DNA of 64,000 nt, taken from positions 1 to 64,000 of the forward strand of contig CALDUY010000008.1 of the NCBI GenBank assembly GCA_937923405.1. Direction: 5' to 3'. The notes below the pieces were generated by a model, which was not told where the DNA came from, made no database searches, and saw only the letters and a program-made list of their open reading frames with translations. The position numbers and the translations under genes were made by a program. This document shows positions 44,265-53,496 of the stretch, one piece after another (position 1 is the stretch's first letter; each line of letters starts with the position of its first letter). Source of the stretch: an uncultured Gemmataceae bacterium (GTDB lineage: Bacteria > Planctomycetota > Planctomycetia > Gemmatales > Gemmataceae).

Positions 44265-44414
44265 CAGCACTTTATCCAGAGTTTCGACAAAATTATAAAA
44301 AATCGCTGTTGACGTAGAGCAAACAACGACTAGGATACTGGAGTCCCGTCTGATGATTGTTCGGTGATGGGCGACGCCGAGCGGCTTCTGGCGGGACGCT
44401 TTTCTTTTTTCGCT

Positions 44415-45641
44415 TTATCGGTCAAAAGCGACACTCGCAAAGCTCACACTTTCATATCCCGTAGGATCGACAAACTGTTCATAGTGCAGGATTCTGCCAT
44501 ACTTCGGTCGAGCCGTCTGCAGGGTCAGCCATGTTGGTGGAAGACCACAAATTCGTCGTTCATTTTTCTCCTGTGCGATCAGACGGAAGTAGGCAGTTGC
44601 ATCTGCCTTTTCTAGGTACGACAGTAACTGTTGATCTTGGTCTCGACTGTGTCGTAATTGAGGGGAAGTCACTAGATGCGGATCGGAGTGCTTAGGGCCA
44701 ATGTGAGCTAAATCTCCGGAGATGAGGTAGCAAATCGGCTCGTTCAGTTCTTGTTCGACCGCTTGTAAGGCAGAAATCATCCGGTTTATTTCAGGAACTG
44801 CCGAGGGATCCGAACCCGCTACCTCACAATCAGCGAATGGCCCCACCGCCAACGGGACAATTCGAATGTCCCGCTGTTTCTCGTAAAGGTAGTGTAGCAA
44901 AACCACCTCCAGTTCAATCGAGTGCTCCGGCAAATGAGCCAACCACTCGTGTTCAAACAAATCGTCGGAACCGAAGTGAGCAATTAAACGGTCGATAAAA
45001 ATCTGATCGGTTCGAACGATACCAAGGGGAGTCTGAAAATCCTTGCGGGTGAGTGTGAATCGATTGGGGCAGTAATGTGAGGTGGCGATGATGACGAACA
45101 AAGAAGCGGTCGTGGACTCCACCAATTCCTTAAATGCGTAGGAATAACACACACCGCCTCGATGATAATCCATGTGGGGTGCGAGAATTGCCCGCAAATT
45201 ATTTGTTGCACCAGTCTCACACGGTAGACCCGCGGCACCAGGCTGCGTGAACAGATCCAGCATTTGCTCGCGGAATACGTCCGGATCGTCGGAGTAGACT
45301 CCCACACAACTCATTGGTCGCACTGGAGCCTCGACCTTTTGCCGGAATCTCGGCGTATCCAGAAACAAAGACTGATCGAGAAGCTCGATCAACTCCTGGA
45401 TCTCGTCTGTTGGATATGTCTGTCCCCCCAGAAATTGGCGAGCATCGGTCTGAAAATCTGCCACCGTCCGTGAGCCATCCCACAGCAGTAAACATTGCAA
45501 CTGACTAGCCGACAGCGTCAGTTGCGTGTTCGACAGGCGAAGTAAATCGTGAACGAGAAACTGCTTTCCATTAGCTCTTGCTGGATCGAGTCGGTGAGCA
45601 GTCAGATAAGGGCGAAGCTTAGGACGAAGTTGAACCGGCAT
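44415..45641 (-). CDS. amrB: AmmeMemoRadiSam system protein B (MEMO-like) with an N-terminal extension
   Basis: 408 residues. Residues about 120-400 form a MEMO1 fold (AmmeMemoRadiSam protein B): APHMDYHRGGVCYSYAFKEL, ATSHYCPNRFTLTRKDF, FEHEWLAHLPEHSIELEVVLLHYL, and DLAHIGPK. The conserved His and Asp set of this fold is in place. The first 105 residues are an added domain with a PqqD-like helix-rich look (RLSNTQLTLSASQLQCLLLWDGSRTVADF). Usually protein B lies next to an AMMECR1 protein A and a radical-SAM protein; neither is in the window. The system is thought to modify a target chemically, but its reaction is not established. Start ATG at 45641. Confidence 0.85.
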   Translation of the reverse strand: MPVQLRPKLRPYLTAHRLDPARANGKQFLVHDLLRLSNTQLTLSASQLQCLLLWDGSRTVADFQTDARQFLGGQTYPTDEIQELIELLDQSLFLDTPRFRQKVEAPVRPMSCVGVYSDDPDVFREQMLDLFTQPGAAGLPCETGATNNLRAILAPHMDYHRGGVCYSYAFKELVESTTASLFVIIATSHYCPNRFTLTRKDFQTPLGIVRTDQIFIDRLIAHFGSDDLFEHEWLAHLPEHSIELEVVLLHYLYEKQRDIRIVPLAVGPFADCEVAGSDPSAVPEINRMISALQAVEQELNEPICYLISGDLAHIGPKHSDPHLVTSPQLRHSRDQDQQLLSYLEKADATAYFRLIAQEKNERRICGLPPTWLTLQTARPKYGRILHYEQFVDPTGYESVSFASVAFDR

Positions 45642-45730
45642 GCGGAAGATCGCCTGAGTAGGGAATCGAAAAAGTCAACTAATCAATTCTAGGAGTTACA
45701 CAGTTGCAGCGTTGGACGTGTTCTTTCGTT

Positions 45731-45811
45731 CGCCATTTCCTCAGTGGGGAGAGATACGGGGAGTGAGAAGCCCCCTCTCCCCCAACCCCTCTCCCCAAAC
45801 GGGGAGAGAGG
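45731..45811. repeat. Pyrimidine-rich dispersed repeat
   Basis: The stretch reads CCCCCTCTCCCCCAACCCC and CTCTCCCC-AAAC-GGGGAGAG, an 8-bp hairpin at 45789-45808. Repeats of this CCCCTCTCCCC type occur in many GC-rich bacterial genomes near gene ends. Lies in the gap between amrB and ispG. Confidence 0.55.
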
Positions 45812-45867
45812 AACTCAACCTCACAAACTCTCAACTGGATAACTTCTGTTATCTTATAACAGAGGGA

Positions 45868-45895
45868 AACGCCCCGACAGACAAGTCGAGGCGTT
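45868..45895. terminator. Terminator-like stem after ispG
   Basis: AACGCCCCGAC (45868-45878) pairs with GTCGAGGCGTT (45885-45895) over 11 bp with one U-G pair and a 6-nt loop. It lies 22 nt beyond the ispG stop codon on the minus strand, with TTTCCCTC on that side and TTTATT on the other, so it may end transcription of ispG. Confidence 0.55.
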
Positions 45896-45917
45896 TATTG
45901 AACTGAACTCTATTCAC

Positions 45918-47075
45918 TCAGCGTGTTGCCAGAGGGAGACGATGGCGTTTGGTCTCCAGCGATTTCTCTCGGGGTAAACTACCGGCAGCTGCTTCTTCCG
46001 CTTCCCATTTGTCGATCTCTTCTAGCAAAGCATCGACCATCTCGTGTTCTAGCACATGACGAATCATCTCACCGCGCTTGAAGATGACGCCTTTGCCCTT
46101 GCCGGCTGCAATGCCTAGGTCGGCTTCTTTCGCTTCACCAGGCCCATTGACCACACAACCGAGAACACTGACTTTTACCGGAGTTTTACGATCTCCCATG
46201 CGAGCTTTTAACTCACTCATAATTTTGTTGAGATCGATCTCCAGTCGCCCACAAGTCGGGCAGGCAATCAATTCCGGTTTACGGACGCGACGCCCCGTGG
46301 CCTGCAAAATGTCGAAAGCGGCGTTGATCTCGACAGCCTTATCTGCCAACAGACTAACGCGAATGGTGTCGCCGATACCATCGAGCAACAGAGGGGCGAG
46401 TCCAGCGGCGGATTTGATGATTGCATAGGGCGGTTGACCTGCCTCAGTTATGCCGAGGTGCGTGGGATAGTTGCACTGCTTGGCATACAATCGGTAGGCC
46501 TCGACGGCGGTCATCACATCCGAAGATTTGAGGGACACGATGATATCGTGGTAGCCCTCGGATTCGGCGATTTCGATGTACCGCAAGGCACTATCGACCA
46601 TCGCGGGAGGGCAGGGGTAGCCATACTTCATGGCAAATTCGCGTTCGAGACTACCCGCGTTCACACCAATTCGCATAGCGATGCCGCGGTCTTTACACTT
46701 ACGAAGCACCTGACGAAAACGCTCAATTCCCCCAATGTTTCCTGGATTGATTCGGATTTTGTCAATGGGATGATCAAGCGCTGCCAGGGCCATTTTGTAG
46801 TCGAAGTGAATGTCGCAGATGAGCGGAAGCTTGGTTGCTTGTTTGATGACGGACAAGGCATCCGCATCTTCAGCCTTGGGAACAGTCACGCGAACGAGTT
46901 CACAACCGGCCTCCTCCATGTGGCGAATTTCCGCGATGGTCGCCTCGACATCGTGAGTATCCGTCGTGGTCATCGACTGCACCCAAATGGGATTGGTGCC
47001 GCCCATCACCAGATTTCCAACTCGCACTTCTCGAGTCGCATGACGACGAAACGGGGATTGATACAGTTCAGCCAT
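45918..47075 (-). CDS. ispG: 4-hydroxy-3-methylbut-2-en-1-yl diphosphate synthase
   Basis: 385 residues, the GcpE/IspG type. It converts methylerythritol cyclodiphosphate to hydroxymethylbutenyl diphosphate in the isoprenoid MEP pathway and carries a [4Fe-4S] cluster. Seen: GGTNPIWVQSMTTTDTHDV, TIM-barrel strands LPLICDIHFDYKMAL, INPGNIGG, IGVNAGSLE, and the cluster region with CPTCGR near residue 280 and GCVVNGPGEAKEADLGIAAGKGKG after it. Full length. Start has GGAG 7 nt upstream. Stands alone with a terminator-like stem after it; the window has no other MEP gene. Confidence 0.95.
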   Translation of the reverse strand: MAELYQSPFRRHATREVRVGNLVMGGTNPIWVQSMTTTDTHDVEATIAEIRHMEEAGCELVRVTVPKAEDADALSVIKQATKLPLICDIHFDYKMALAALDHPIDKIRINPGNIGGIERFRQVLRKCKDRGIAMRIGVNAGSLEREFAMKYGYPCPPAMVDSALRYIEIAESEGYHDIIVSLKSSDVMTAVEAYRLYAKQCNYPTHLGITEAGQPPYAIIKSAAGLAPLLLDGIGDTIRVSLLADKAVEINAAFDILQATGRRVRKPELIACPTCGRLEIDLNKIMSELKARMGDRKTPVKVSVLGCVVNGPGEAKEADLGIAAGKGKGVIFKRGEMIRHVLEHEMVDALLEEIDKWEAEEAAAGSLPREKSLETKRHRLPLATR

Positions 47076-47269
47076 GAAGCATCTCCGCGCGATTGATTGT
47101 TCGATTCGCCCTCATCGTAGATTCCGAACACGGAGAGCGTCAAGCGAACAACCGAGAAGCAGCGGATCGAGATAACATCCTGAGACAAAATAGTAGGCGG
47201 CACCACTCCACCTGGGCGCAGTGGAGGGGGCCGAGTCAACGTGATCCAGGACGAGGATAACCGCCGAGA

Positions 47270-47542
47270 TCAGGGGTATACCAGAATGCGACGCGCTGGA
47301 CGAACGCGAACTACCTTGGTGGCGATGACGGTCGTCGGGGGCGCATACACCGGACGCGAGACAATCACTGGTGTCGGTGTCACAACAACCGGAGCCAAGG
47401 GATAGACGACAACAGGAGTTGGTGCGACCAGAGCGGGTCGATAGGTCACATAACCACCGATAACTACGTCTGCCTTCACCTTGGATACCGGTATCAAGGA
47501 GCAGACACACGCGACGGCCAGTACGCTCAGAGTTCGGAACAT
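47270..47542 (-). CDS. Small secreted Val/Pro-rich protein
   Basis: 90 residues: signal peptide MFRTLSVLAVACVCSLIPV, then a Pro/Val/Thr repeat-like region (APTPVVVYPLAPVVVTPTPVIVSRPVYAPPTT) and a basic end (VVRVRPARRILVYP). AAAGGG lies 8 nt before the ATG. Such short exported, Pro/Val-rich proteins are common in planctomycetes and have no known function. No paralogue is visible in the window. Confidence 0.55.
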   Translation of the reverse strand: MFRTLSVLAVACVCSLIPVSKVKADVVIGGYVTYRPALVAPTPVVVYPLAPVVVTPTPVIVSRPVYAPPTTVIATKVVRVRPARRILVYP

Positions 47543-47673
47543 GGAGAGACCCTTTATGCCTAGTGGGGGGAGGTAGGTTATTCACTCCCAAGAACGGACA
47601 TCGAGTGCAGTTGTGACGGAGGAACTTGAAAAAAAGAAAACTTTTTGCGAGGAAGTGAACGATCTCCAAGACC

Positions 47674-47728
47674 CAAAAAACCGACCGCGCGAACGGCAGA
47701 ACTTGGGTTCAGACACTCGCGCGATCGG
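47674..47728 (-). terminator. Terminator of the three-module amidohydrolase gene
   Basis: On the minus strand, CCGATCGCGCGA (47728-47717) pairs with TCGCGCGGTCGG (47692-47681) over 12 bp with one wobble pair. The loop is about 24 nt and the stem is followed by TTTTTTGGG. It lies 11 nt after the stop codon. Confidence 0.75.
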
Positions 47729-47739
47729 CTTCTTGTTAC

Positions 47740-50700
47740 TTATCGAGTACCGCTTTGCACAGGCTTACTCTCCTTGAACTGCTTGACTCGCTCTCGATAG
47801 CGTTCGTAGAGCCGAGTCTGCTTGTTTGATGGTTCATAGGGTTTGCCGGCAATGATTAGTCCAACGACTTGAGTCGTCGCCTGAAGCGGATCGCCATTGG
47901 TGATCATCACATTAGCGAGCTTTCCCGACTCCAGACTGCCGAGTTTGTCTTGCACACCGAGGATCTCTGCGGGATACAACGTAACCGCCTTCAACCCCTC
48001 CTCGGGCGGCAACCCATAGGAGACCGCCATCGCAGCATGATAGGGGAGATTACGAGTATTGCTATCCCCTGTAGAGCGAATACAGAACTTAATCCCCGCC
48101 TCGTGCAATCGAGCGGCGCAGGCAAACGGAGCGTCGTAGGGATCGTAACTCTCGTAAGGCAGCGACAGCGTGGGTCCGAGTATGACCGGGACGTTGCGTT
48201 TCTTGATCTCGTCGGTCACTTTCCAAGCATCGATGCCGCCCGCAAGGATAATCTTCAACTTCAAGTCATCGGCGAGTTTCAAAGCGGCGAGAATCTCTTC
48301 CTTGCGGCTGGCTTGAATAATGACTGGCTTCTCTCCCTTGGCATAGGGGGCCAGTGCCTCCAGTCGCGGATTGGCAGGCGTCTCAGGCCGCTCTTTACGA
48401 GCGCGATCGTGGATGATCGCTTGCTTGCACAGGTCGGTCAGCCGTTTAATCTTGGCGTCGCGTTCGCGCGAAGCCGCACCACGCGCGGCCAAGCCGAAAG
48501 GTGAACCGCGCCCGATCCCTGGAAAGCCTCCCGGAAGTTGTAGATGCAACGCCAGTGGATCGATGACAGCCATTTCGGCTGGCACCCAGCCAGCTAAATT
48601 CACCAGCGCGCCTTGCCCAGCGATCACTCCTCCGGTAGGTCGAGTAACTACCGTAAGAACTCCGTTAGCCCGAGTAACGGAAATCAGCTCCGAATCAGGA
48701 TTGATCCCAGTAGAGGCGCGCAGATCCGGTTGAAAATCGCCCGCTTCGGCATGGTCGACGGTTTCTCCGGCACTTTCCACTTCGACCAGCCCCAGGACCG
48801 TACCCGCGTCGATCATCCCCGGATAAACATGAAGGCCAGAAGCATCAACGGCACCAACTCTCCGACGGTCGTCGTTCGTCGTGGAACGAACCGCGACAAT
48901 TTTTCCTTGAACGACCTCAATAGTTCCTTTTTCAAGGACTGGGCCGCTCACTGGATGAATCGTGGCATCGACGAGTAGGAGGCGATCCGTTGAGGGCAGC
49001 GACACTGTTTTCGCGGGTGTCATTGTCGGTCCCTGTGCCGCTGCAGGATATGGTTTTCGCTCTTTACGCTCGAAGAAAACCTCTCCCTCTACGAGGGTCA
49101 TCTCAACACGAGCGTATCCATTGAGCGGATGGCCATTGAAGATCGCTAGATCGGCGTCCTTACCTACCTCGATTGATCCGAGACGATGCGCCAGCCCCAG
49201 TTGCTTGGCCCCATTCAGAGTAATGGTTTTTAGAGCTTCCACCTCGCTAAGACCGCCATACTTCACCAGTTTGGTCGCCTCCTGATACATGTGTCGCATC
49301 AACTCGTTGCTGTCGGATTTTAAGCACACACTGATTCCGGCTTCATGCAGTAAGGCGGCACAGTAGGGAATGGCATCGGCAGCTTCCCACTTATAAGCCC
49401 ACCAGTCACTAAAGGGCGAACACGAGGCACCGTGCCGAGCAATCTCCGGAGCCACCTTGTAGCCTTCGAGTACATGTTGCAACGATTGCACCTTCACGCC
49501 GAACCGATCCGCCACGCGAAGCAGCATGAGAATTTCATCCGCGCGGTAACAGTGACAGTGTACCTTGATCTGATTGTCGAGAATTTCGGACAAGGCCTCC
49601 AAGCGCAAGTCGCGTCGCGGCTCTACCTTAGTTTCGCCACGACGATACGCCTCCATCTGTTTCTTGTACTCCTGGGCTTCGGTGAAGGCTCGGATGAAGA
49701 CCGCCTCGACGCCCAATCGCGTGTTGGGGAATCGGCCAGCACTGCGCTTAACATTCTCACCCAGAGCAAACTTCACGCCACGGGGACCGTCCGTGACGAG
49801 TAGTTTGGCGGCGTTCTCGCCATACTTGAGCTTGATAACGGCATCCTGTCCGCCAATGCAGTTCGCCGAACCATGTAGCAATCGCGCCGTGGTCACGCCA
49901 CCAGCTAATGCTCGATAGATCTGCACATCCTCGCTGTTGATGACGTCACGAATGCGGACTTCGGGGACAACGGACAACGAGGTTTCGTTCACACCGCCAG
50001 AGATGGCGAAATGACAGTGCGTGTCGATGATGCCCGGCATCACGAAAAATCCCGTAAGGTCGATGACTTTGACATTCTCGGGAGGGGGAATTTGTGGCTG
50101 AATCTGTTCAATCTTTCCGTGGCGGATGAGGATGTCACAGTTCGGAATCGCCTCGCGCGAGACGGGCATTACGGTAGCATTCTTGAGCAGCACCGTCCCG
50201 CCGGTGCGCGTTTCTGGCTTGCGGTCTGCCTCGATCTCGCTGGCATGATCGTTACGGATCGGTGTCTTGTCCGGAACGAGATCAGCGTCGGCCTCTTTGC
50301 TCTTCTCTTTTTCTTTCGACTTCTCGGGAGGTTGCTTGGCGGGTACAGCCTCATCTGGATCGTTCTTACCTTTGCCAAATCGCTTTCCTTTGCCCTTGCC
50401 TCCCGGCCCCCCGGTCGCAGATCCAGCAGTGGGTCCACCAGTGGCGTCAAGGTCGATCTGCACGCCATCGACGAAAACGTGTCGAACGCGCATGGCTGGC
50501 GAGGTCCACGGCCCCGAGGTGGTAAACAGATGAGCCGCTTTCCCTTTGGCGATGCTTCCTAGCTGCCCTTCAACTCCGAGAATGCGAGCGGCATCACGAG
50601 TCAGAGCGGCTCGACAGGCTTCCTCGGGAAGTCCAGCTTGAACCGCCTGTCGCAGATTCGTGATGAACTTTTCCCAAGGGCGATCTCCGGTGATGCCCTG

Positions 50701-51774
50701 AGAGGCAAAGCAAAACGGGACGCCGGCTCGATGCAACTGGGCGGCGACCGACCGTTCCTTCTCGCGTTGCTCTCGCCGATCCTTTTTGACCCGCTCTGGT
50801 GCCTGCCGCTCCGAAGCCGCGACCACCGGACTATTCTCCTCGGTGAAATCGATGCGAAGGATAATCGGCACCTTGGCCTCGGCTAAACGATCGATGCTCT
50901 TGTAGGCCTCTCTACCCCCATAAAGGATCGGTTTTAGATTGAATTCAGCTGCGAAGTCCAGAGCACGGTCGATCTGATCCCGTGTGTCGGCCTCAATGAC
51001 AACCGGCATCTTTCCTTCGAGGATCGGAAACAGCGCTTCCAGGGCTGGATCAGCCGGCGGACGTTTGCCAACACCTCCGCTTTGCTCGAAGGTTTTGAGT
51101 CGGCGAGCGTGATGCTGCGCGTCAAGCAGGGTCTGTCGAGCATGAGCAATGATGCCCATCAAGACGCGCGGATAATCACCGACCGTCCCTGAGCCTAGAC
51201 GGAAGGCCAGATGTTGTGCCACGGGGCTACGAAGAACCGCTTCACGAGGACCGGCTCCGGAGAGACTCACCAATGCTGACTGTCCGACGAAGATTCCGCC
51301 ATCGGGCACACACAGTTGAGCCGTCACCCCAACACGCCGCCACCCGTCACTTGCCGAGTCCGCCTTCAACGCCGTTCGCACCTGAAATTCCGGCGTCATC
51401 CCTTTACGATTGTCGGGTTTGCTGATGGCTAGGGCTTCGGCCAAAAGATCTTCCGCCTCGGGATCCCCAACAGCACTACGCCGTAGAGAATCGTCGAAAC
51501 CTCGATTGCAAGTGGCGTCGATGAAACCGGGATAGACCGTCAACTCCTTGCCGTCGATAACAATAGCATCGGCGGGTGGCTTCACCTCCTTGCCTACCTC
51601 TTCGATCAGACCATCACGAATGACAACCGTGAGATCAGGGGTGAGGCCCGAGTCTAGCGCCACTTTAGCCTTGGTGATGGCAAACACTCGAGGAATGAGC
51701 GTTCGTTGAGCAGGCATCACTGCAAGGTAGCCAAAAAAAACCACAAAAGCGCTGAGCGGTAGGAAGCGACGCAT
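47740..51774 (-). CDS. Secreted fusion of three amidohydrolase modules
   Basis: 1344 residues with a signal peptide. Three metal-dependent hydrolase modules in a row. Module 1 (about 20-470) begins YPGFIDATCNRGFDD and lacks the HxH pair. A charged Lys/Glu/Pro linker (about 485-540) precedes module 2 (about 560-960), which keeps the HxH motif (MPGIIDTHCHF), later HCHCYRADE, HVLEGYK and a final KSDSNE, so it is the likely catalytic one. Module 3 (about 980-1340) starts YPGMIDAGTVLG and again lacks HxH. Modules 1 and 3 end in matching GVQDKLGSL or GVEGQLGSI segments. The start at 51774 has AGGAG 9 nt upstream. Substrate unknown. Confidence 0.75.
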   Translation of the reverse strand: MRRFLPLSAFVVFFGYLAVMPAQRTLIPRVFAITKAKVALDSGLTPDLTVVIRDGLIEEVGKEVKPPADAIVIDGKELTVYPGFIDATCNRGFDDSLRRSAVGDPEAEDLLAEALAISKPDNRKGMTPEFQVRTALKADSASDGWRRVGVTAQLCVPDGGIFVGQSALVSLSGAGPREAVLRSPVAQHLAFRLGSGTVGDYPRVLMGIIAHARQTLLDAQHHARRLKTFEQSGGVGKRPPADPALEALFPILEGKMPVVIEADTRDQIDRALDFAAEFNLKPILYGGREAYKSIDRLAEAKVPIILRIDFTEENSPVVAASERQAPERVKKDRREQREKERSVAAQLHRAGVPFCFASQGITGDRPWEKFITNLRQAVQAGLPEEACRAALTRDAARILGVEGQLGSIAKGKAAHLFTTSGPWTSPAMRVRHVFVDGVQIDLDATGGPTAGSATGGPGGKGKGKRFGKGKNDPDEAVPAKQPPEKSKEKEKSKEADADLVPDKTPIRNDHASEIEADRKPETRTGGTVLLKNATVMPVSREAIPNCDILIRHGKIEQIQPQIPPPENVKVIDLTGFFVMPGIIDTHCHFAISGGVNETSLSVVPEVRIRDVINSEDVQIYRALAGGVTTARLLHGSANCIGGQDAVIKLKYGENAAKLLVTDGPRGVKFALGENVKRSAGRFPNTRLGVEAVFIRAFTEAQEYKKQMEAYRRGETKVEPRRDLRLEALSEILDNQIKVHCHCYRADEILMLLRVADRFGVKVQSLQHVLEGYKVAPEIARHGASCSPFSDWWAYKWEAADAIPYCAALLHEAGISVCLKSDSNELMRHMYQEATKLVKYGGLSEVEALKTITLNGAKQLGLAHRLGSIEVGKDADLAIFNGHPLNGYARVEMTLVEGEVFFERKERKPYPAAAQGPTMTPAKTVSLPSTDRLLLVDATIHPVSGPVLEKGTIEVVQGKIVAVRSTTNDDRRRVGAVDASGLHVYPGMIDAGTVLGLVEVESAGETVDHAEAGDFQPDLRASTGINPDSELISVTRANGVLTVVTRPTGGVIAGQGALVNLAGWVPAEMAVIDPLALHLQLPGGFPGIGRGSPFGLAARGAASRERDAKIKRLTDLCKQAIIHDRARKERPETPANPRLEALAPYAKGEKPVIIQASRKEEILAALKLADDLKLKIILAGGIDAWKVTDEIKKRNVPVILGPTLSLPYESYDPYDAPFACAARLHEAGIKFCIRSTGDSNTRNLPYHAAMAVSYGLPPEEGLKAVTLYPAEILGVQDKLGSLESGKLANVMITNGDPLQATTQVVGLIIAGKPYEPSNKQTRLYERYRERVKQFKESKPVQSGTR

Positions 51775-52695
51775 GACGACAGACTCCTGCGAGAGAAGCG
51801 GAGAGGTGGCTATTTCACTTAACTTAGAAAAGCGATTTCTGATGTACAACCGCTCGACTTCTATCTTGTCTGGTGGTGAATCGGATTTTATCCGCTGCAG
51901 CAGTTTCTTGGAACTACCGTCAGCTGAAGTCGAGGTTGACGTAGAATCTAAATCAGATTCATCGGAGTTCAAGTTGAGCTAGGTCGCTGCTTGGTAACTG
52001 CTTAAGGAGCGATTGGAGAGTTCCCAATAAGGAAGGGATGGCAGTCATAAGCACACCGAACCACAAGTTTTATGATCTTTTGTTCACTTATCTACTGATT
52101 TTTGTGGTTTTGAACTATTTGGTTTTCACAATTCCGAGAATTTGCTCTTGTTCGTGCCGGCTTCACATGTCATGCTGAGATCACCAGGTTTTTAGTATGT
52201 GCCTGGCCAGGCGATTATGATCCCTGTAGATTCATCCCTGCACCGTACCGACGATTACGAACAACCGATCGGCAACGGTTTTTGGGTGAAACCTGTGTAC
52301 ACACGAGCGAAAATGCTCGGTAATTCTCTTCGGGCGATCTCGAAGAGTGAACGGAATCACACTGACCGACCAACCGGCGGGAATCGACATCAAGCAACAT
52401 GATTCTCCGGTGGGCATTCTTGCGCGTTATCAGTCCGCATCGATCTTAACGAGCGGGAGCGGGCTTGGATCGAATTCAGACTCGTCGACGCCGGCGGAGG
52501 GATTTCACCCCGCCAGTCCCATATGTGCGTCGTTCCAGTCTGAGTATTCCTCCTGACAACGTGCTTGGCCCGGAACCTAAGTTTGGCACCTCGCAAACCG
52601 GAGGTGTGCTTACGTTCGTTCCCGCGCAACGAATGGGAAATCGTGCTTGATCCATGGCACCGGACTCAGGCGCAGCCAGTCTTACTCCCTCGTAC
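51775..52695. other. Intergenic region, no secure gene
   Basis: About 920 bp between the start of the amidohydrolase gene (minus) and the TIGR03936 gene (plus), so it holds the promoters of both. 52050-52200 is AT-rich. A small Arg-rich frame (52465-52650, TTG start with GGGAG 5 nt upstream) directly precedes the TIGR03936 gene; it has no family I recognise and is not called. A small inverted repeat, CTCTTC/GAAGAG, lies at 52325-52350. No tRNA or other RNA seen. Confidence 0.45.
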
Positions 52696-53346
52696 ATGAC
52701 GGGGGTTAGGGATAAAGTTCGTCTACGCTTTCGCAAAGACGGCCCACTCCGCTGGCTTAGTCATCACGATCTGATGCGAACCTTTGAGCGCATGTTGCGA
52801 CGCGCGGCCTTGCCCTTCCGTTGTACGCAAGGCTTCAATCCTCATCCGCGTCTGGTGTTCGCTTTGTCACTTCCAGTTGGCGTGATTGGCTGCGAAGAAG
52901 TAGCTGACCTTGAACTCGACGAACTCCTCCCCTTGGAGGAGATTCGTACACGCCTTCAAGCTCAGTGTCCTTCAGGACTCAAAATCCTTGATCTACAACG
53001 TGTTTCCCCAAAAGCGTCCTTACAGGTCGAGCAATTCACTTACGCAATTGAAGTTCCAGCAGCTCTCCACGAGACGACCCGACAACGACTAGATGAAGTG
53101 CTAGCGTTGTCGGAATGGCTTGTTGAGCGAAGCAAACCTTCATGGCGGCGAGTTGATCTTCGCCCGTTTATTGGCCAGTTAGTTTTAGACGACACCACCG
53201 GATGGTTGGAAATGAATCTCTTGTTAACTAGTCAGGGGACTGCGCGTCCGGACGAAATTTTACGACTCGTCGGACTGGACAGATTACTAGACGAAGGCGG
53301 CGTCCTCGAACGTAGACGGCTTGTGTTGAAGTCGGAAACAGACTGA
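52696..53346 (+). CDS. TIGR03936-type radical-SAM-linked protein (DUF2344)
   Basis: 216 residues. Family landmarks are clear: KVRLRFRKDGPLRWLSHHDLMRTFERMLRRAALPFRCTQGFNPHPRLVFALSLPVGV. This domain is normally found fused to, or beside, a B12-binding radical-SAM protein that precedes an RNase E/G gene, as here (rng starts 150 bp later). The radical-SAM part is absent from the window, so this is a stand-alone copy. Met at 52696 matches family starts; an earlier ATG at 52654 cannot be excluded. Function unknown, likely a tRNA or protein-modification accessory. Confidence 0.8.
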   Translation: MTGVRDKVRLRFRKDGPLRWLSHHDLMRTFERMLRRAALPFRCTQGFNPHPRLVFALSLPVGVIGCEEVADLELDELLPLEEIRTRLQAQCPSGLKILDLQRVSPKASLQVEQFTYAIEVPAALHETTRQRLDEVLALSEWLVERSKPSWRRVDLRPFIGQLVLDDTTGWLEMNLLLTSQGTARPDEILRLVGLDRLLDEGGVLERRRLVLKSETD

Positions 53347-53496
53347 TCGAGTTGTTGAATCTCATGAGGCATGTGCGATTCCTAGTCAGATGCCAATGCG
53401 ACAGCCGTGAAGGCAATTGTTGCAGAGTATTTTCATGCTTTTCCAATACTCTTAGCCGCCACTCATCAGCGGCTTGTTTGTCATAAAGGGTTATCG

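Noticed and set aside
45731-45811. CRISPR-like repeat cluster
   Set aside because: The CCCCTCTCCCC repeats are irregular, lack unique spacers of constant length and no cas gene is present.
52465-52650. Small Arg-rich frame before the TIGR03936 gene
   Set aside because: TTG start with a good GGGAG is suggestive, but composition is low-complexity and no family is recognised.
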